From Phoenix dactylifera (taxonomy: Eukaryota > Streptophyta > Magnoliopsida > Arecales > Arecaceae): a stretch of DNA of 64,000 nt. The notes under the pieces were generated by a model, which saw nothing but the letters and a program-made list of their open reading frames with translations, made no database searches and was not told the DNA's origin. This document shows, one piece after another, positions 41,421 to 52,160 of this stretch; the stretch's first letter is position 1; each line of letters begins with the position of its first letter. The stretch covers positions 18,883,528 through 18,947,527 of the forward strand of contig NC_052395.1 in the NCBI RefSeq assembly GCF_009389715.1, in the 5' to 3' direction. The position numbers were made by a program, and so were the translations under genes.

Positions 41421-42167
41421 TGTTGAATTAAATCAAATATTTTAAAATTTTGAAAACCAAATTGGTCAACGGCTAAGTGGTAAGCATCCGCGCACAAGCA
41501 AGGGAGCAAACATGGAAAAATTTCCAAAGGAAGTAGGCCATGACAACTGTCATGCATCTAGCGCAAGAACAAGCATGGAAAGGCCCCCAAAGAAGGAAGG
41601 AAATATGGTCGACCAAAATGCAATAAGCCGAAGGATCAAAGGAGCACAAGAAGACACGTCATCAATCTGCGAGAGGAAAATCTGCTTCTTTTGACGTGCC
41701 TGAACCTATATAAAAGGCTCTAGGGATCATTTCAAACTTCAATCAAAATTTTCTCTTTTTCCTATTCCAAGAGTCTAGATAAAAAGGACTCTAGGGATCA
41801 TTGGGGAGAAAAGAAATAAAGAAAATTTTTTTCTCCTCATAATTTTTCTAAGTTTCTTTTGAGCTATCTGCAAGCGTGAATGTGCTCTTCTTTCTTCCCT
41901 GGAGGCGCACTGACGGAAAAAATGTGGTTTTATATTGGGTCGTTGTATCTCTAAACGATCTGTGCCAGCAGATCCATTCGTGGGAGGTATAAACTTTTCT
42001 GGGATAACGCATCAGCGTGCTTCGATCCATAGGCCATCATCTCTCTCTTTCTTCATTTTATTATTATATTGTCAAGTTAATTATTTGCTAGTTTATTCTT
42101 CTTATTTACTGTTTTTGAATATTAGAAATATTTAATTATCAATTATATTTGTGCATCTAGGCTAACA
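41421..42167 (+). repeat. Copia 1 5' LTR
   Basis: 747 bp, TG...CA. A likely TATA sequence, CCTATATAAAAGG, lies at about 41,705 and marks the promoter. Confidence 0.93.
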
Positions 42168-42706
42168 ATCCAGGAAAGTTTATATACTGTTAGCACTAGA
42201 TTTTAGATTGGAACATTTATTATATATTTTGTTGCATAATTGTAAATTGTTATATTTTAGCTGTTACACATTTATGCTAGCTTTACTTTAGTACTCAATT
42301 TTCCAAGTAAAATATTAGCTTGCCTAACCTCCAAGAGGTTTATTAATACCTCCATTTGGACTCCTTATGGAATAATTTCTAGATTTCATTCAAATAGAAA
42401 TTTAGAAATTGGTTAATTCATAGGAGCTAGCTTAATATTGCACTTAGGATAAAATTGAACAATATCTAGTGAAATTATCTATTGAATAACGGTGTCTAAG
42501 AAAAGCTTGTCAAAAAGGCATACGTGCCTAAGAAAAGCTGGTACTTAAGTGAGCCAAGTGCTCCAACACCAATCTGGAGCTGATCTGGCTGTTACTCTTT
42601 GGATTTTTCAACTAGACAACTAAAGTTCAAATTAGATATCAGTGCAATAATTTGGCATAAACCTTCTCATTTTTACAGGTGTCAAAACTGTGTTAAGCTA
42701 CAAATA

Positions 42707-43700
42707 ATGGCTTCCTACACATATGAAAATCTTAGTGCTAGACCTGAAAAGTTTGATGGTCAAAACTTTAGAAGGTGGCAGAATCAAATGCGATTTTGTC
42801 TCACCACCCTAAGCTTGATCTCCGCCATTGGTGGGTCTAACCCATCTGCTTCACGACCTGCTACTCGCAACAACCCAAACCCTGCTCCTTCCTCTTCTCA
42901 AACTACTGTTGCCTCCTCCATTAGGACTTCAGAAGAAACCAACTACCGCTGTTTTCATAGAATCCTAGGAGCCCTTTCTGATAAGCTTTATGATATTTAT
43001 TATATAGGTAAGAGTGCCAAGGATCTTTGGTATAGCCTAAAAAATAAATATGGACTTGATGATGCCGGGGTAAAGAGATTCAAAGCCTCTGACTTTAGCA
43101 AGTTTAAATTTGTTGATTCCAAACCAATGAATAATCAAATCCATGAATATGAAACCTTGATTCTTCAACTCCAGGCAAATGGAATCCACCTAGGTGAGTT
43201 TTTCCGAGTTGCCTGTATTATAGATAAACTTTTCTCTACCTGGTCAGACTTTGCCAAGACTTTGAGCCACATCCAAGGTGATCGCCTTAGAGAAAAATCC
43301 CATTCCTCCAATCCTTTGCCCAAAGTCAACAATGTTGAATCCAAGCCCAAATCCAAAATTAGAATCGTTCTTTCCGTCCCAACCACAACAAGTCCTTCAA
43401 GAAGAAATCATTCAACTATAGAATCTCCTTTCAACCCAACAACAAAAGACCCAACTTCTCTTAGAACCAGAAGAAAGAGAAAGAAGGAGAATCTGTTCAT
43501 TACTGTTTTGTCTGTGGTCGGACCAACCATATGGCCAACCAATGCTTTTACAAGATCACTACTCCTTGTCAGCCTAGAAGTAAGGGTCCTGCCACTTCTG
43601 GCGCTCAGGCCAACATGGTGATCTATGGGGTTGACTCCTCTGAGACTGCTATCAGGTTTGTTTCCTTCATACCTGAAGTTAATATAACGCAATTAGCACT
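42707..43700 (+). pseudogene. Copia 1 gag (frameshifted)
   Basis: From ATG 42,707: YENLSARPEKFDGQNFRRWQ, then GALSDKLYDIYYIGKSAKDL and WYSLKNKYG, a Copia gag. The zinc knuckle CFVCGRTNHMANQC (CX2CX4HX4C) at about 43,504-43,545 lies in a different frame, so a frameshift separates it from the capsid part. The protease follows with a stop replacing a Trp before IDTGASIHVCSD (about 43,710). Confidence 0.85.
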
Positions 43701-43799
43701 TAACTGGTAGATTGATACCGGAGCTAGTATACATGTTTGTTCTGATCGCTCCTAGTTTTCATCTTATCAGATCTCATGTAGAGGAACTGTGACAATGCT

Positions 43800-46719
43800 G
43801 TGGCGCGCGTGCTTGGAGTGGGACAAGTGGATCTGACACTTACCTCTGGAAAGATTCCTACTCTGCAAGGTATGCACCACGTTTCAGACATCCGTAGAAA
43901 TCTAGTTAGTGGATCCTTGCTTGTCCAGCAAGGATACCGAATTGTTTTTGAATTAAATAAAGTTGTAGTAACCCATGGTGTCTCTTTCATCGGAAAAGGT
44001 TTTTTTTGTGATGGGTTGTTTAAACTCAATGTAATTATTCCATCTATGAATGAGAATTCGATTGTTCTTCATATTGACTCTCCTGTTGTCTGGTATGGTA
44101 GGCTGGGATATGTAAACTATAGTTCAATTAAAACATTAATGCACTTAAATTTAATCCCAAATCAGAACTTAAGAATAATGATAAATGTAAGATATGTGTA
44201 GAGGCCAAATTACCTATAAGACCCTTTCACACTGTAAGTAGAGATTCTGATCTCCTTGAACTCATACATAGTGATGTATGTGACTCAGGAAGAACCTCAA
44301 GGGATGGAAACAAATATTTTGTAACTTTCATAGATGACCTTTCTAGATACTGTCACCTTTATCTTATCAAAGCTAAAAATGAAGTCTTAAATAAATTCAA
44401 AATCTATAAAGCAGATGCTGAAAATCAACTAGATAAAAAGATTAAAATCTTAAGGTCTGATAGAGGAGGTGAATATTCCTCATTTGAGCTGACCCAATTC
44501 TGTAAAGAAAATGGAATAATTCATGAAGTGACAGCTCCTTATTCACCCCAATCTAATGGAGTAGCTGAGAGAAATAATAGAACCTTGATGGATATGGTTA
44601 ACTCTATGTTAATTAGTTCAAGTGCACTAGAAAATCTTTGGAGAAAAGCACTGGTAACTGCATCTTATATCTTGAATAGAATTTCATTCAAACATAATGA
44701 TACAACTTCATATGAAATCTGGAAATATAAAAAACCTAACTTAAAATATTTAAAAGTGTGGGGGTCCTTAGCTAAAGTAAAAATTTCAGAAAATAAAAGA
44801 AAGAAAATTAGACCCAAAATAGTAGATGCAATATTTATAGGATATGCAATTGAGAGTAATGCTAATAGATTTTTAGTATTTAACTCTCAAATAAATGAAA
44901 TTAATAACAACACCATAATGGAAGCAAGAGATGCAATCTACTTTGAAAGTATATTTTCCTTTAAAATAAGGATAAATGAACAAATAAATACCAATAATAA
45001 TTTGAGGACCAGTTCTAGCAGAACCAGATTTAGAGAAGAAGGAGAAGAAGAAGAAACTGAACTTAGAAGAAGTAAAAGAACTAGAGTTGAAAAGAACTTT
45101 GGAGAAGACTACTACACATTTTTAATAGAAGACTCCTATTTCTTTAGAGGATGTCTTGAAATCTCTAGATGCCCCCTTCTGAAAAGAAGCAATAGATAAT
45201 GAAATGCAATCCATAATTCAAAACTACACTTGAGAATTGGCAGACCTACTCCCAGGAAATAAACCCATAGGGTGTAAATGGATTTTTAAGAAGAAACTTA
45301 GGCCAGATAGAACTGTAGACAAATATAAGGCTAGGTTAGTAGCCAAAGGTTTTACTCAAAAATCTGGGATTGACTTTTTTGATGTTTATGCCTCTGCAGC
45401 TAGAATCACTACCATTAGGATCCTTGTTGCCTTGGCTTCCATTCATAAACTGGTTATACATCAAATGGATGTTAAAACCGCTTTCTTGAATGGGGACCTA
45501 GATGAAGAGAGCTACATGGACCAACCTGAAGATTTTATTATCCCAGGTCAAGAGAAAAAGGTATATAGGTTGATTAGATCTCTTTATGGTTTAAAACAAG
45601 CCCCCAAACAATGGCACCTTAAATTTGATGAAATAATCCTAACTAATAGATTTAAAATTAATAACACAGATGAATGTGTATATTATAAAAAGAAGAATAA
45701 CAAAATTATAAGCTTATGTCTATATGTAGATGATATCCTAATTTTTGGAACATACTTAGAAATTATTAATGAAGTAAAATAATTTTTATCTCTAAAATTT
45801 GACATGAAAGATTTAGGAGAAGCAGACCTAATCCTTAATACTAAAATCATGAGGAATGAAGATGGAATAACTTTGTCCCAAAGCCACTATGTGAAGAAGA
45901 TTCTTAAAAGTTTCACTACTCTGATTATCATCCTGTATCTACTTCCTATAATCCATCTCTTCATCTAAAGAAGAACTTAGGTGATCCAGTCAATCAAAGC
46001 TTGTATGCCCAGATCGTTGGTTCTTTAGAATTTCTTGCAAATTATACCAGACCTGATATTGCATACTCTGTAAACCGATTGAGTAGATATACTCACAATC
46101 CTAATAATGATCATTGGACTGCTCTAGAAAGAATTCTCAGGTACCTTAAGGATATTATATCTCTGGGATTACACTATTGTGGTTATCTTGTTGTTCTGGA
46201 AGGCTATATGAAACCAACTGGATCAGTGATATAGTTGACACCAAATCCACCATTGGTTTTGTCTTCCTTTTAGGAGGTGCAACTGTATCATGGAAGTCTA
46301 CCAAACAAACTATAGTAGCTAGGAGCACCATGCAATCTGAAATGATTGCCCTATATACCACTAGCATTGAGGCCGAGTGGCTTAGAGATCTACTGATAGA
46401 TTTGCCTCTTGAGACTTCACCATTACCTTCTATATCTATTCATTGTGACTGCAGATCTGTTATAGATAAATGCAATCAAGAAAATGCAACTATGAAAATG
46501 AATAGGCACTTGAAAGTGCGCCATAAATCATTGAGATACAAATTAAAGAATAATTTGATTGCACTAAATTTTGTAAGATTCGAAAGGAATCTAGCTGATC
46601 AGCTTACCAAAGAATTTTCTAGAATAGTGGTTCTAGAGTTGTCGAGGGGGATAGGGATAAGTAAAGTCACCATGGTGGTAACCCAACCTGAAAAGGTTCA
46701 ATGGGTAGAAACAAGCTAG
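43800..46719 (+). pseudogene. Copia 1 pol (integrase, RT, RNase H; several breaks)
   Basis: Integrase: WYGRLGYVNYSS, then across frames LIHSDVCDSGRTS, SDRGGEYSSFE and NGVAERNNRTLMDMV, with D, D and E present. RT: VYASAARITTIRILVALASI, HQMDVKTAFLNGDL, YGLKQAPKQWH and active-site YVDDI at about 45,724. Stops occur near 44,201, 45,199 and 45,782. RNase [34 protein letters not shown] and [13 protein letters not shown], ending at 46,719. Cannot act on its own. Confidence 0.88.
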
Positions 46720-47199
46720 ATAGGTGACTAATGAAGAGCACTATTTGTTTTTCCCATCCCTAGGGCAATAGTGCTCATAAAAAGCAAGGGTTAGGTTGAG
46801 TTTTTACTCTTAATGAATCCGAGACCCATAAGGCAGGGTACCTACTTGCTCGTACCCTATTTAGGATTCACCTATATGCGTGTATTCGTGAGGCTGCGAC
46901 TATGGAAAGTGGGCTGTTCCCTAATAACACACATGAAGAGATACCTGTGCATGGCCGTAAAGTGCAAACCTGCTTCGAGCATGTTCACGTTATATTATGT
47001 GTGCTGTTGATGAAATCTGAGCCATGGACCAAGGTTCAAGGCATAGTCCACCTTGGCTCCACAAAGATAATCAATTGTCACTAAGTGAAGGTTCAAACCG
47101 AAAGGTGCCTACACGTATTACATAATATAAGATACTCAACATTTTATTTTAATTTTATTTTGATTTTAAATTTTTAAATATTTAATTTACATGGGAGAT

Positions 47200-47946
47200 T
47201 GTTGAATTAAATCAAATATTTAAAATTTTGAAAACCAAATTGGTCAACAGCTAAGTGGCAAGCATCCGCGAACAAGCAAGGGAGTAAATATGGAAAAATT
47301 TCCAAAGAAAGTAGGCCATGACAAGTGTCATGCATCCAGCGCAAGAGCAAGTATGGAAAGGCCCCTCGAAGAAGGAAGAAAACATGGACGGCCAAGATGC
47401 AATAAGCCGAAGGATCAAAGAAGCACAAGAAGACACGTCATCAATCCGCGGAAGGGGAATCTGCTTTTTTGACGTGCCTGAGCCTATATAAAGGGCTCTA
47501 AGGATCATTTCAAACTACAATCAAAATTTTTTCTTCTCCCTATTCCAAAAGTCTAGATAAAAAGGACTCTAGGGATCATTGGAGAGAAAAGAAATAAAGA
47601 AAATTTTTCTTCTCCTCATAATTTTTCTAAGTTTCTTTTGAGCTATCTGCAAGCGTGAACGTGCTCTCTTTCTTTCCTAGAGGCGCACTGACGGGGAAGA
47701 CATGGTTCTGTATTGGGTCATCGTATCTCTAGGAGATCTGTGCCAGCAGATTCGTACGTGGGGGGCATAAACTTTCCTGCGACAACGCAGTAGCGTGCTT
47801 CGATCCATAGGCCATCATCTCTCTCTTTTTTCATTTTATTATTATATTGTCAAGTTAATTATTTGCTAGTTTATTATTCTTATTTACTGTTTTTGAATAT
47901 TAGAAATATTTAATTTATCAATTATATTTGTGCATCTAGGCTAACA
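47200..47946 (+). repeat. Copia 1 3' LTR
   Basis: Same length as the 5' LTR with scattered substitutions (for example AACAAGCATGG against AGCAAGTATGG). Confidence 0.93.
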
Positions 47947-47951
47947 AAAAC

Positions 47952-48662
47952 ATAGGGTGAGTTAGTGACACCAAGCTGTTGGACCAAATTTGGCCTTTTG
48001 AATGCTTCATAGAGAACTAAAATGTGAGGTGCACACTTTCCAATTTAACAGAAAATTGAAGGGAAGTGCAGCAGTGTAGCTAACATCAGTCCTATCTGCA
48101 TTCACATTACATGGAGCCACGCTCCAATTTTGGCATGATGTGTTACTGGATTCAGTTCGGTTTCAGCTTTCTGACATTTTTTTTAGGTCGAGAGGAATTT
48201 TGTTTATCTAAATATTCTATTTTTCACCAATCGTATGAGGCGTATCCACATCCGCTTAAGTTGTACGTGCCTATTGCGTAACGATTAAGTGATGCGACAC
48301 ATTGAAAAGAATCAGGATAAGTGATCTTCATGTCATGATCAGATACACAAATGCATGGACACGTAAGAGGGAATCTAGGGTTTGCTAAGCCACAGCTTCA
48401 AAGGGGTTAATGTGGTAAATCTCCATTCGGCTCCACTCTTTGCTCTCCTCCTTGGCTTGTAAACCTCTTTAGTACCCTCCCTTTCACATCCCATTCTCCA
48501 TCCCCACCCACCCTTTCTTCTCTCTCTCTCTCTCTCATCTCTCCAGCTGTCATCCCTTTCTTTTTCTCTCTCATTCATGACGAGCCTCCTTTTCTTCATT
48601 TCTTTTTGCTTCAAGGAACCACAACTTTATAAAACAGATTGCAAAGTTTGGCATACTATTAC
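47952..48662. other. Intergenic with CT microsatellite
   Basis: No recognised exon. (TC)n at about 48,516-48,536. Confidence 0.5.
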
Positions 48663-49029
48663 TTAGACCCTGTTTGGAGGAGCTGTTGGCAGTAGAGCTG
48701 TTGGAAGTAGAGCTGTCTGAAGTAGAGCTATTATAAAAAGCTGTTTGCTGTTTGGTAACTACATTCGTAAAGTGCTGTGGTACTTTGTTTTGTGTTTGGT
48801 AAACAAACTGAGAAAGTACTTTTACATGATAAAATTACCATAAAGGACATTGCATAGTGAGGATGATAGTGTTATTTTGATGATTAACAAGCAATTATCT
48901 AGAGCATGCTATAAGTTAAATTGATACTTCAATTATAAGTTCATTACTCTCAGTATATTTGTTTAATTGAAAATGGATAAATGGCCTTGTTCATTTGGAT
49001 GAATCTAACCTTGAGAATGCAGCAAAGTG

Positions 49030-49520
49030 TGGTTTGAGTCGACCCATAGGTTGATTGGGTCGACCCCGGCACATCAAGAAGTCATCTGGCACACTCCTGC
49101 AAAATGGCACAAATGAACAGTGAGTTGGGTCGACCCAAGGTAAGCATGAGTCGACCCAACCTCCAAAGAACCTCAAAACACAACAGAAGAATGCTCTCTG
49201 GATTTACTGAGAGGGTCGACCCACACAGTGGTTGAGTCGACCCAAGCTTGAGTCGACCCAAACCCTGAGAGGGTCGACCCAAAGGCAAGACAGAAAGACA
49301 GACAGAAAATGGTTCTCTGGAATTACTGAGAGGGTCGACCCAAGAAGAAGTTGAGTCGACCCAAGTGAACTTTGAGTCGACCCAAAGAATGGTTGGGTCG
49401 ACCCATGGGAAGGAAGGCTGAAATTGAGGTTTCTGTGGTTTCTGAGAGGGTCGACCCAAGGAATGTTTGAGTCGACCCAAGGCAAAGTTGGGTCGACCCA
49501 AGGACAGGTTGAGCCGACCC
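49030..49520. repeat. GTCGAC motif array in the LTR
   Basis: GGGTCGACCCAA and GAGTCGACCCAA recur irregularly at about 15-40-bp spacing. The same array is in the 3' LTR (58,000-58,490). Four more motifs lie just before ORF3 (55,455-55,525). Confidence 0.93.
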
Positions 49521-49949
49521 AAACACGGGCTGAACAGTAACGGCTAGTTCTGCAGATGTACTTTTTGTCCTTTCCAAGGTGAGTAACGGCTAGTTTTTCA
49601 AATCTGACCATTGGGGCTTGTCCAAGGAAGGTTGGAAACTATTTAAAGGGGCACTATTCATCAGAGAGAAGAACTTTTGAGTGGGATATCAAAGAATACA
49701 CAAGAAAACAAAAGAGCCCTAATCTCCTTCATCAAGAGCTTCATTCAAGAATCAAGGAAAGGGATTGAGCAGATTCAAAGAGGCATCAAGAGCTCCATCC
49801 TCCCTTGAAGAGTGAAGCATCCTTGACAAAGAAGAGCAAAGCGACTTCAAAGCGATAAATACTTTCTAACTCTTCTTTGTAGTTCATATTGTTTTATATG
49901 CTCATTTAGGAGTTTGAATCTTTTCTTTTTATTTGTTAAACACTTTGTA

Positions 49950-50125
49950 AAGGTTCGTTGGTGAGCCCGCAAAACCAACAAAGGTTTTTGGTGAACCCGG
50001 AAAACCAAGTGTATAGGTTCGTTGGTGAGCCCGCAAAACCAACAAAGGTTTTTGGTGAACCCGGAAAACCAAGTGTATAGGTTCGTTGGTGAGCCCGCAA
50101 AACCAACAAAGGTTTTTGGATTGTG
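49950..50125 (+). repeat. 64-bp tandem repeats in LTR U5
   Basis: GGTTCGTTGGTGAGCCC ... AAAACCAAGTGTATA repeated with exact 64-bp period, nearly three copies; mirrored in the 3' LTR at 58,920-59,095. Confidence 0.93.
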
Positions 50126-50420
50126 ACCCCGAAAAACAATCCAACTGTAATCCGCGAGATTATAGTGAATTCCCAAGGGGACGCTTGGGGAGTGGACGTA
50201 GGTGCTAAGGAGAGCACCGAACCACTATATATTGTTGTGTTTGCGTTGTGTTTGTGCTTTTATTTTCTCTTGCATTATCTTCTATTCTTGCATTAGTTTA
50301 ACTCACTCAAATAATCTAAGTAAGCATCCACCGCACTTAATTACGAAAGTTTTTAAAAGCACCAAAATTAGAAGAAACCAATTCACCCCCCCCCCTCTTG
50401 GATTGTCACCTTGGGCAACA

Positions 50421-50438
50421 AGTGGTATCAGAGCTAGG
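50421..50438 (+). other. Primer-binding site (initiator Met tRNA)
   Basis: AGTGGTATCAGAGCTAGG directly after the LTR end; TGGTATCAGAGC is the classic plant initiator-Met complement. Confidence 0.9.
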
Positions 50439-50483
50439 TGCTCTAATAGTGCTCATTGATCTAACAATCAAGAGTTAAAGACC

Positions 50484-52154
50484 ATGACAACCCAAGTAGG
50501 ATGCTCTATGAGTGAGGGGCAATCCACAAATAGACCACCTCTATTTAATGGCACAAACTACACATATTGGAAAGCTAGGATGAGGATATTCATTCAAGCT
50601 TCGGACTATGAACTTTGGCAAATCATAACTAGAGGACCTCACACACCCACACTCAATATAGAGGGCACTATCATACCCAAACCAGAAATGGATTGGAATG
50701 AAAATGATAGAAGACTAGCACAGTTAAATGCAAAAGCTATAAATATACTTTATTGCTCTTTAGATGTAAATGAATTTAATAGAATATCCACTTGCACCAC
50801 TGCCAAAGAAATTTGGGATAGACTTGAGGTCACACATGAAGGGACCAATCAAGTTAAGGAGTCAAAGATAAACATATTAGTACATAAGTATGAATTGTTT
50901 AAAATGGATTCTACCGAGTCCATAACTGATATGTTTACTCGTTTTACTGATATTATAAATGGGCTTAAAAGTTTAGGAAAATCTTATTCTAATTCTGATT
51001 TAGTGCGAAAAATTCTCAGGTCTCTACCAAGGAATTGGGAGGCCAAGGTAACCGCCATACAAGAAGCGAAGGACCTCAACACACTGCAGTTAGAGGAGCT
51101 TCTAGGATCACTCATGACCCATGAGTTGACAATGAGGCAAAATTCAGAAGATGAGGTCAAGAGAAGAAAGCCTATTGCCCTAAAGACTACCACCCCTAGA
51201 CAACAAACTGAATCGGAAGATTCAGATGATGATGAAGATATTGATGAGGAAGGGATGGCAGTGCTTGGGAGGAAATTCAGAAAATTCATGAGAGGTAAGA
51301 ATAGATTCCATAAAAAGAAGCCCTTCCCTAAAGGTAACTCAAGCAAAGAAAAGGGTAAGGACAAAGAAAAGGAGAAAGAAACTCCTATTTGCTATGAGTG
51401 TAACAAACCCGGGCATTATAAGATAGATTGCCCAGATTTGAAGTGGATGGCAAGAAAGTTGAAAAAGAAGAATTTTATGGCCGATTGGAGTGAGAGTGAG
51501 GAATCAAGTTCGGAGGACGAAGATCATCAAGACACGGCCCAAATATGTCATATGGCCAATGACGATGAGGTAGATTCTGAACTTGACTGTGATTTTACTA
51601 TTGATGAATTACATGATGCATTTTTAGAACTCATAGAAGAACATAAGAAAGTAATTAATAAAAATAAAGCTCTAAAAGAAGAAAATCAATCTCTCATTAA
51701 AGATAAGATAAAACTGTCTCATAACTATGAAGCATTAAGTAGGAAACTTGAAAATGAAACCAAGAATCTAATTGCTGAAAATATTAAGTTAAAAGAAGAT
51801 GCTGAAAAATATAAATCCTTGGTAGATAAATTTACTCTTAGTTCTACCAAATTAAATATGATTCTTGATAGTCAAAGAGCAGTATATGATAAGGCTGGTT
51901 TAGGTTATAGAACAAATAGGAAACAAAAATTCTTAAAGAATATTTTTGTAAAAGCTAAAAATGAAAATGTTACTTGTTATTGTTGCAATAAGATAGGACA
52001 TAGAGCATATGAATGTAACTTTAGAAAGTCTAGTCAAAACAAATCAAGTAATAATCAAAAGATAAAATTCAAAAAAGTTTGGGTTCCAAAAGGAACATGG
52101 AGTACTAACCCTAAAGGACCCAACTTAGTTTGGGTACCTAAAGTTTCTTCTTGA
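50484..52154 (+). CDS. SIRE-type gag
   Basis: 556 residues. N-terminal FNGTNYTYWKARMRIFIQAS and the UBN2-type gag core (IWDRLEVTHEGTNQVKESKI) are followed by an acidic Ser/Asp stretch. Zinc knuckles are CYECNKPGHYKIDC (about residue 303) and CYCCNKIGHRAYEC (about residue 497), with a coiled-coil-like Lys/Glu region between. It ends at a TGA. pol follows in the same frame after a second TGA five nucleotides later and no other stop, so pol expression would need readthrough, as described for SIRE-family elements. Uninterrupted and probably intact. Confidence 0.92.
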   Translation: MTTQVGCSMSEGQSTNRPPLFNGTNYTYWKARMRIFIQASDYELWQIITRGPHTPTLNIEGTIIPKPEMDWNENDRRLAQLNAKAINILYCSLDVNEFNRISTCTTAKEIWDRLEVTHEGTNQVKESKINILVHKYELFKMDSTESITDMFTRFTDIINGLKSLGKSYSNSDLVRKILRSLPRNWEAKVTAIQEAKDLNTLQLEELLGSLMTHELTMRQNSEDEVKRRKPIALKTTTPRQQTESEDSDDDEDIDEEGMAVLGRKFRKFMRGKNRFHKKKPFPKGNSSKEKGKDKEKEKETPICYECNKPGHYKIDCPDLKWMARKLKKKNFMADWSESEESSSEDEDHQDTAQICHMANDDEVDSELDCDFTIDELHDAFLELIEEHKKVINKNKALKEENQSLIKDKIKLSHNYEALSRKLENETKNLIAENIKLKEDAEKYKSLVDKFTLSSTKLNMILDSQRAVYDKAGLGYRTNRKQKFLKNIFVKAKNENVTCYCCNKIGHRAYECNFRKSSQNKSSNNQKIKFKKVWVPKGTWSTNPKGPNLVWVPKVSS

Positions 52155-52160
52155 TTTTGA

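Larger units (their letters stand above)
41421..47946 (+). mobile_element. Ty1/Copia LTR retrotransposon 1, complete but decayed
   Basis: LTRs at 41,421-42,167 and 47,200-47,946, both exactly 747 bp, start TGTTGAATTAAATC and end GGCTAACA. Perfect 5-bp target duplication AAAAC (41,416-41,420 and 47,947-47,951). Purine-rich CATGGGAGAT abuts the 3' LTR. Domain order gag, protease, integrase, RT, RNase H defines Copia. LTRs show many substitutions, so this is older than the other LTR elements here. The coding region has several stops and frameshifts. No initiator-Met primer site follows the 5' LTR; the primer tRNA is unclear. Confidence 0.95.
48858..50420 (+). repeat. SIRE-type 5' LTR
   Basis: Contains about seventeen GTCGACCCA-type motifs at 49,030-49,520 and a region with TAACGGCTAG twice. 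ACTATTTAAAGG near 49,640 may be the TATA region. A 64-bp unit is repeated at 49,952, 50,016 and 50,080. Confidence 0.94.

Noticed and set aside
48375-48614. Minus-strand Arg/Glu-rich frame as a gene
   Set aside because: It is driven by a (TC)n microsatellite, with no family resemblance.
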